A DNA stretch of 64,000 nucleotides from Alphaproteobacteria bacterium HGW-Alphaproteobacteria-4 (GTDB lineage: Bacteria > Pseudomonadota > Alphaproteobacteria > Rhodobacterales > Rhodobacteraceae), in NCBI GenBank assembly GCA_002842855.1, contig PHEE01000001.1:1-64000 (forward strand). The letters run 5' to 3'. The translations under genes and the position numbers were made by a program. The first letter of the stretch is position 1. Every line of letters begins with the position of its first letter. The notes beneath the pieces are model-generated. The model had not been told where the DNA came from, did no database searches, and saw only the letters and a program-made list of their open reading frames with translations. Below are positions 59,989 through 64,000 of this stretch, piece by piece.

Positions 59989-60416
59989 CAGATGAAGCCT
60001 TTCATGTTCGCCTCGGTCAGCGGCCGTTCACGGTCGGTGATGCGCACGCCGGTGCCGCCGCTGACGCCGAGCTCGGCACCTGCCACCGACAGTCGCACCG
60101 CGCCCGAGGCGATGTCGCGCAGCATGCGGATTGCGTCCTTGTAATCGGCTTCGATCTTCGGATCGGCGGCTGCAAGATGCAGCTTCCAGATCGCGATCGC
60201 GCCCGCGATGTCGGCGATGAGCGCGGGCACCTCAGCCAGCGGCAGCGCGTAGCGCGCGGCCAGATAGCCATCGATCACGGCATCGGTATCGGCGAGCGCC
60301 CGCGCCACCACGACGGCATCAATCGCGCCGGTGGCAACGTCGCCCCGGTCGGTCAGTGCCACCAGCATGTGCGCGCCAAAGCGGTCGGTCAGCGTGGCTT
60401 GCGTGATGTAGGACAT
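59988..60416 (-). CDS. Mu gp36-like head completion protein (DUF1320)
   Basis: The 142-residue protein starts MSYITQATLTDRFG, the DUF1320 N-terminus, and carries ALADTDAVIDGYLAARYALPL and WKLHLAAADPKIEADYKDAIRML. It connects the head and tail. It is very similar in layout to Mu gp36. Confidence 0.85.
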   Translation of the reverse strand: MSYITQATLTDRFGAHMLVALTDRGDVATGAIDAVVVARALADTDAVIDGYLAARYALPLAEVPALIADIAGAIAIWKLHLAAADPKIEADYKDAIRMLRDIASGAVRLSVAGAELGVSGGTGVRITDRERPLTEANMKGFI

Positions 60417-60524
60417 GCGCCTTGGCCTTTCCGGGTTTCAGGGTCCTGGCGGCGACATCACCGCCGCCAGGCAGGCTCCTTGGCAGGAGCATCGGGGCCG
60501 GGGGGGAACAATCGGCCCGTCGCG

Positions 60525-60857
60525 TCAGCTGGCGCTGACGTCGATCTTCAAAAGTGGATCGGCTGCCAGCGCCGAACGCTCGGCTTCGGTCAGATCGGCC
60601 GCGGCAATCACCACCGGCTCAGTCCCGAACTGGCGCCCGATGCGGCGGCGGCCGTGTTTCGGGCCGGTGATCGTCAGCATCACAGCCTCGGTGCCGCGCG
60701 GGATCACCTGCGGCGCCCCGGGCGCGACGATGTTGCCGGGGAGGTCGACCGCTTGCGCGACTGCCGCCTCCCCGGCGGTCCCCGTCTGCTCATGGGCGGC
60801 GGGGTTGACTTGCACAGGGTCGGTGCCCGCGGGCAGCGTCTTGGGCTTTCGTGCCAT
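60525..60857 (-). CDS. Mu gp35-like protein
   Basis: The 110-residue protein has a Pro/Gln-rich start (MARKPKTLPAGTDPVQVNPA) and a C-terminal domain with MLTITGPKHGRRRIGRQFG and ADLTEAERSALAADPLLKI, as in Mu gp35/FluMu-like proteins. The function is unknown. Confidence 0.75.
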   Translation of the reverse strand: MARKPKTLPAGTDPVQVNPAAHEQTGTAGEAAVAQAVDLPGNIVAPGAPQVIPRGTEAVMLTITGPKHGRRRIGRQFGTEPVVIAAADLTEAERSALAADPLLKIDVSAS

Positions 60858-60923
60858 CGCTTTTCTCCTCTTGGCTTATCGAAGGGGGCGAGCGGCACCC
60901 GCCCCCTCTGGAAAAACCGAGCG

Positions 60924-61817
60924 TCAGGCGAGCCAGGGCACGACCAGAAGTTCGGCGGTGCCTTTCCACTCGTTGGTCTCGCCGCCCGTGGCGTATTCCG
61001 AGTTCAGGATCTTGCGCGCCGCACTTTCGAGCGCAGGCGGCACCACCAGAAGGTTCGGCATGATCCCGATCGGGCGGCCATAGTCGCCCTTCATGCCGCT
61101 CAGCGCCGCACGCGCTGTTGCGTAGTGGGTGGCGTCGAGGGTCTGCTTCGAACCCCAGGCGAATTGCCAGAAGCCGAAGCCCGCATTGCCCCGCGCGTCT
61201 GCCCCGTACTGGAATTCCTTGTTCCGGAAAACGTTGTCGTCGGTCAGCCGGTCAATGGCGACGAACTCGAAATCCTTGCGCTTTTGCAAGATGATCGGCT
61301 TCAGCATGCGGCTGACGTCAAGCAGGAACCAGGGCGTACCGGCGCCGCCGTCGGTGTTGGCGACCGAGACCGGGGCCCCGTCGGCGTCGAGCACCGGGTG
61401 GTCGGTGTCAAAGAAGTACTGACCGTCGTAACACTCGGTGGCAAATCCGGCCTTCAGCAGATCGAACACCAGCATGTCCCATTTCGAGCCGGTCGACTGG
61501 CCCATCTCGGCGAACATCGGCGCGTAAATCCCGAGGTTATCGGTTTCAATGTCGTCGCGATCGACACCGATGGTCAGCTCCCACGGCTTTTCCTTGATCG
61601 CGTAGTCGTGGCTTTGCAGGTTCTGTACAGCACGCGGGCCGATCCATTCGCGCACGTTCGGGATCTTGCCGAGCCAGCCATACTTCTGCTCCTTCGTGGT
61701 CGCGGGAACGACCGTGGAAATACGCAGGTGCTGGCTTGCAGCTTGCCCAAGACCTCCCTGGAAAGAGGTCTTGAAACCGACGCGCAGGGCGTCGAGGTTG
61801 GCGGAATTGATGATCAT
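60924..61817 (-). CDS. Mu-like major capsid protein (gpT)
   Basis: The 297-residue protein starts MIINSANLDALRVGFKTSFQGGLG, the gpT N-terminus, and contains WLGKIPNVREWIGPRAV, WELTIGVDRDDIETDN, and the end ELLVVPWLA. It is the major shell protein of the Mu-type head. It follows the decoration protein and protease/scaffold genes. Confidence 0.93.
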   Translation of the reverse strand: MIINSANLDALRVGFKTSFQGGLGQAASQHLRISTVVPATTKEQKYGWLGKIPNVREWIGPRAVQNLQSHDYAIKEKPWELTIGVDRDDIETDNLGIYAPMFAEMGQSTGSKWDMLVFDLLKAGFATECYDGQYFFDTDHPVLDADGAPVSVANTDGGAGTPWFLLDVSRMLKPIILQKRKDFEFVAIDRLTDDNVFRNKEFQYGADARGNAGFGFWQFAWGSKQTLDATHYATARAALSGMKGDYGRPIGIMPNLLVVPPALESAARKILNSEYATGGETNEWKGTAELLVVPWLA

Positions 61818-61831
61818 CAGGGTTGCTCCTC

Positions 61832-62266
61832 TCAGGCCGTGACGCGGGTCAGGGCTTCGTCAAAACGCACCCAGACGCCCTGGGCATCGACCATCTCGAC
61901 CACCCCCGCTTTTGAGCGGGTGTTGGTGGCAGAGGTCTTGGCGACCGTCTGGTCATCGACCGCGTAACAGGCCTTCCCGATCTCGGCGGCCGTGATCGCG
62001 TCGGCCGCGGCCGAGTTGGCATAACGGTAGACGCCGGGGCGATAGCGCGCCTGGATATCGCCAGCAGCACCAGCCGAGTTGTCGAACTGCGCCTCGGCTC
62101 GGCCGACACCGACCAGCCCGGTCGCGGTGGCGCCCGGCGTGAGGAACCCGGTGGCGTTGCGCATCACGATGGCACCTGCGAAAAGCTTTACGGCGGCGGC
62201 AACCGCGCCTTCGCGCAGATCACCAAGCGCCATCGGCGTGTTGCGGTCTTGGGTCAGGGCAGACAT
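61832..62266 (-). CDS. Capsid decoration-like protein (DUF2190)
   Basis: The 144-residue protein includes FAGAIVMRNATGFLTPG and GKACYAVDDQTVAKT, typical of DUF2190 head-associated proteins. It lies between protease/scaffold and the major capsid genes and starts next to the protease stop. Confidence 0.8.
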   Translation of the reverse strand: MSALTQDRNTPMALGDLREGAVAAAVKLFAGAIVMRNATGFLTPGATATGLVGVGRAEAQFDNSAGAAGDIQARYRPGVYRYANSAAADAITAAEIGKACYAVDDQTVAKTSATNTRSKAGVVEMVDAQGVWVRFDEALTRVTA

Positions 62267-63330
62267 CAGAGAGCCTCCTCATGGGCGCGCTCGGCTTTGA
62301 GCGTCGCGGCATATTTCGTGGGATCGAGGCCGAGCATCTTGACGGCGGCCGTCTGCTCGGATTGCAGCGCGATCTCGCCCGCGGGCGAAGACGGCGCGGC
62401 GGCAACAGTGCCCGAGCGACCGAGGATCGGCAGCGCGCCAATTTCCTTTTCGACGCGCGCGGCATCTTCCATGTGCATGGCGATGTAGTGCTCGCGCAGA
62501 GGCTTCACGCCGACCCGGCCCGCCTGGATCGCGCCGTCGACAAAGCCCGTCGCCTTCTCACGCGCCACGCTTTCAGTCAGTGTGTTGAGGCGTGTGGTGA
62601 CCGTGGTCAGCTCGGCCTGCAGCGCCACCACCTGGGGCGCCTCGCCCGGCTTTTGTGCCGCCTTGCGCGCGGCCTCAAGCACAACTGCACCGTCGCCGGT
62701 GACGCCGAACACCTGACCGATTTCGGCCAGTTGCGATTGCAGCGCCGGAGCACCGGCGCCCTTCGCCGCCTGAGCGGCGTTGAAAACGGCGTCCTCACCG
62801 GAGGCCGCGTCGAGGCCGAAAAGCTCGGCCAGTCGTTCCAGAAGCGGTTTCACATCGCTCTCCTGATTGAGCGCGGCCAGTCCGCGCAGGTTGGGTCGGT
62901 TGACGAGGCTCGCACGCAGGATCCGCGTGATCGCCTTGGCGGTGTCGTGCAGCACGACAGGGGAAATCGCCCGATAGGCGCGGTCGGCGACCAGCGCACG
63001 CCCCGCCTCTGTCCATTCGACGCGGCCCCAAATGCCGTCGGCACGGGCCTGCATCTCGACGATCCAGCCGCGCGCGGGCGAAGGCTGCCCCAGCGGCGCC
63101 GCGAGGTCGGTCGCATGATTTTCGTCGATCGGCAGCCGGTCGGCTTCGGCGAAGGACGCGGTGATCAGCGTGGCGGGATCGGTCACATGATAGGGGCCTC
63201 GCGCGTCGGCGGTTCTGATCCCGCCCGCGCTGCCCGGCAGAAGATGCACCCAGTCGGGCGCCGCCGCGTTGGCAGCGGCGTCCTGGGCGGCCATCAAGAC
63301 CGGGGTGAGAGTGAGATGCCTGGTGTTCAT
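62266..63330 (-). CDS. Mu-like head maturation protease with scaffold region
   Basis: This protein of about 354 residues starts MNTRHLTLTPVLMAAQ. An N-terminal protease part has LPIDENHATDLAAPLGQPSPARGW and YRAISPVVLHD, as in Mu gpI. A C-terminal helical scaffold begins around residue 160 and ends LKAERAHEEAL. It assembles and trims the procapsid. Confidence 0.9.
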   Translation of the reverse strand: MNTRHLTLTPVLMAAQDAAANAAAPDWVHLLPGSAGGIRTADARGPYHVTDPATLITASFAEADRLPIDENHATDLAAPLGQPSPARGWIVEMQARADGIWGRVEWTEAGRALVADRAYRAISPVVLHDTAKAITRILRASLVNRPNLRGLAALNQESDVKPLLERLAELFGLDAASGEDAVFNAAQAAKGAGAPALQSQLAEIGQVFGVTGDGAVVLEAARKAAQKPGEAPQVVALQAELTTVTTRLNTLTESVAREKATGFVDGAIQAGRVGVKPLREHYIAMHMEDAARVEKEIGALPILGRSGTVAAAPSSPAGEIALQSEQTAAVKMLGLDPTKYAATLKAERAHEEAL

Positions 63331-63435
63331 GGCGGCGATCATCGCCGCCGATCGCTTCGCGTTACATCCGCAACGGTGTGCGGAGACGCGGGCTACCCGG
63401 GATGGATCAATGCTGCACCCGCGCGCGCCAGGCGG

Positions 63436-63939
63436 TCAAGCCCCGTCGCTGCCCGCCGCGAGCCCTTCAATCCACACGGTCACCGTGGCGATGATATTGG
63501 CGCGATCGATCTCGGAAATCCCGATGAACGGCCGCGCAGGAATCGGCCCCCATGGGATCGGGTGGCCTGCGGCGTCGACCCCGAACGCCCCCTTGCCCGC
63601 GCCGAACTGCATCACCGCGGCGTAGACGGCACCCGACCCGACTTCGACGAAATCCGATCCCGCGCGATAATCGATCGTCGAATGCAACCTGCCGCTCGGG
63701 CCAAAGAGCGGCCGGAAGTCGATCTTGTCGCCGCGGCGGGCATAGGCCTCGAGCGTCGTCTCCGACTTCGGCGCCCAAGGGGCACCCCCTGGCGACACGC
63801 CTTGGGCAAACCGCTGCTCGGTCTCGAACACCAGCTGCTCGCCGATCTCCTGCATCACCGGCGTCAGGTCCGACATCGCGGCGCCCAGCCGATTGAGGAT
63901 CGCGCTGACCTCGGCATCCTTGAGTTCGATGGTGATCAT
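63436..63939 (-). CDS. Phage virion morphogenesis protein (Mu gpG-like)
   Basis: The 167-residue protein starts MITIELKDAEVSAILNRLG. It includes FAQGVSPGGAPWAPKSETTLEA, RLHSTIDYRAGSDFVEVGSGA, VMQFGAG and RPFIGISE, the gpG/tail completion pattern. It is followed downstream by a 105-base gap before the protease gene. Confidence 0.88.
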   Translation of the reverse strand: MITIELKDAEVSAILNRLGAAMSDLTPVMQEIGEQLVFETEQRFAQGVSPGGAPWAPKSETTLEAYARRGDKIDFRPLFGPSGRLHSTIDYRAGSDFVEVGSGAVYAAVMQFGAGKGAFGVDAAGHPIPWGPIPARPFIGISEIDRANIIATVTVWIEGLAAGSDGA

Positions 63940-63941
63940 GG

Positions 63942-64000
63942 CTATATTTCCTCTAGCGGGCGCGACACGGTAATATTCTCCCGGCCGTAGCACGGTCTTC
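63942..64000 (-). CDS. 3' end of a phage gene cut by window (probable head morphogenesis protein)
   Basis: The last codons read GRENITVSRPLEEI followed by TAG, two bases before the gpG-like start. In Mu-like phages the gene before gpG is the gpF/portal-associated head protein. Only 18 codons are visible, so the identity is by position. Confidence 0.5.
   Translation of the reverse strand, partial: RPCYGRENITVSRPLEEI

Overview
The window is a GC-rich chromosomal segment of an alphaproteobacterium, most likely a Rhodobacteraceae (Rhodobacterales) member. This is inferred from base composition, the periplasmic binding-protein transporters (TTT, TRAP, ABC), gatCA, rimO, the alphaproteobacterial-type RNase P RNA, and a Mu-like siphophage resembling the Rhodobacter capsulatus phage RcapMu. 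Nothing in the window names a species.

1-16977 is a transport-rich region. It holds a LysR regulator (cut by the window edge), a shikimate-dehydrogenase-like enzyme fused by overlaps to a TctABC tripartite tricarboxylate transporter, a small secreted protein, an ABM-domain protein, a TRAP transporter (dctPQM order), molybdate uptake modABC with a Mo-box and a one-domain ModE-type regulator, an FAH-family hydrolase, and a four-gene ABC importer (binding protein, two permeases, ATPase) for an unidentified substrate.

16978-44261 is mostly housekeeping: rimO, a CAP-domain protein, ettA, rpmG, rnpB, gatC/gatA, an UPF0173 hydrolase, tadA, an rluB-type pseudouridine synthase with an 11-residue tandem-repeat tail, hsp20, a PfkB sugar kinase, dtd, a DEAD-box helicase, tdk, a KAS III enzyme, and the proC-csaA-hydroxyacid dehydrogenase cluster. 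Set in it are an A/T-rich foreign-looking RelA/SpoT-domain gene (20860-21981), a truncated ECF sigma factor overlapping a DUF6768-type membrane gene (26403-26937), and a compact operon (30092-35494) of a 27-residue membrane peptide, XpaC-like, TelA-like, DUF2927 lipoprotein, SPFH-GYF and zinc-ribbon membrane proteins, which looks like an envelope or toxic-anion stress module.

44477-48047 is a small accessory island resembling a defence island: the TcmP / three-Cys-motif (DUF5131, Gp37/Gp68) pair, then an unrecognised two-gene unit (a 311-residue soluble protein directly abutting a four-helix membrane protein). A bacteriohemerythrin gene with one substituted iron ligand follows, lying between two copies of a 38-bp repeat.

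48804-64000 is a Mu-like prophage on the minus strand that continues past the window. The head genes are Mu type (gpG, protease/scaffold, gpT, gp35-37). The tail is a siphophage tail with tube protein, a tail assembly chaperone pair joined by a GGGAAAC programmed -1 frameshift, tape measure, tip proteins, a 998-residue J-like protein and fibre proteins. The frameshifted second half (57795-58145) has no start codon of its own and is easily missed.
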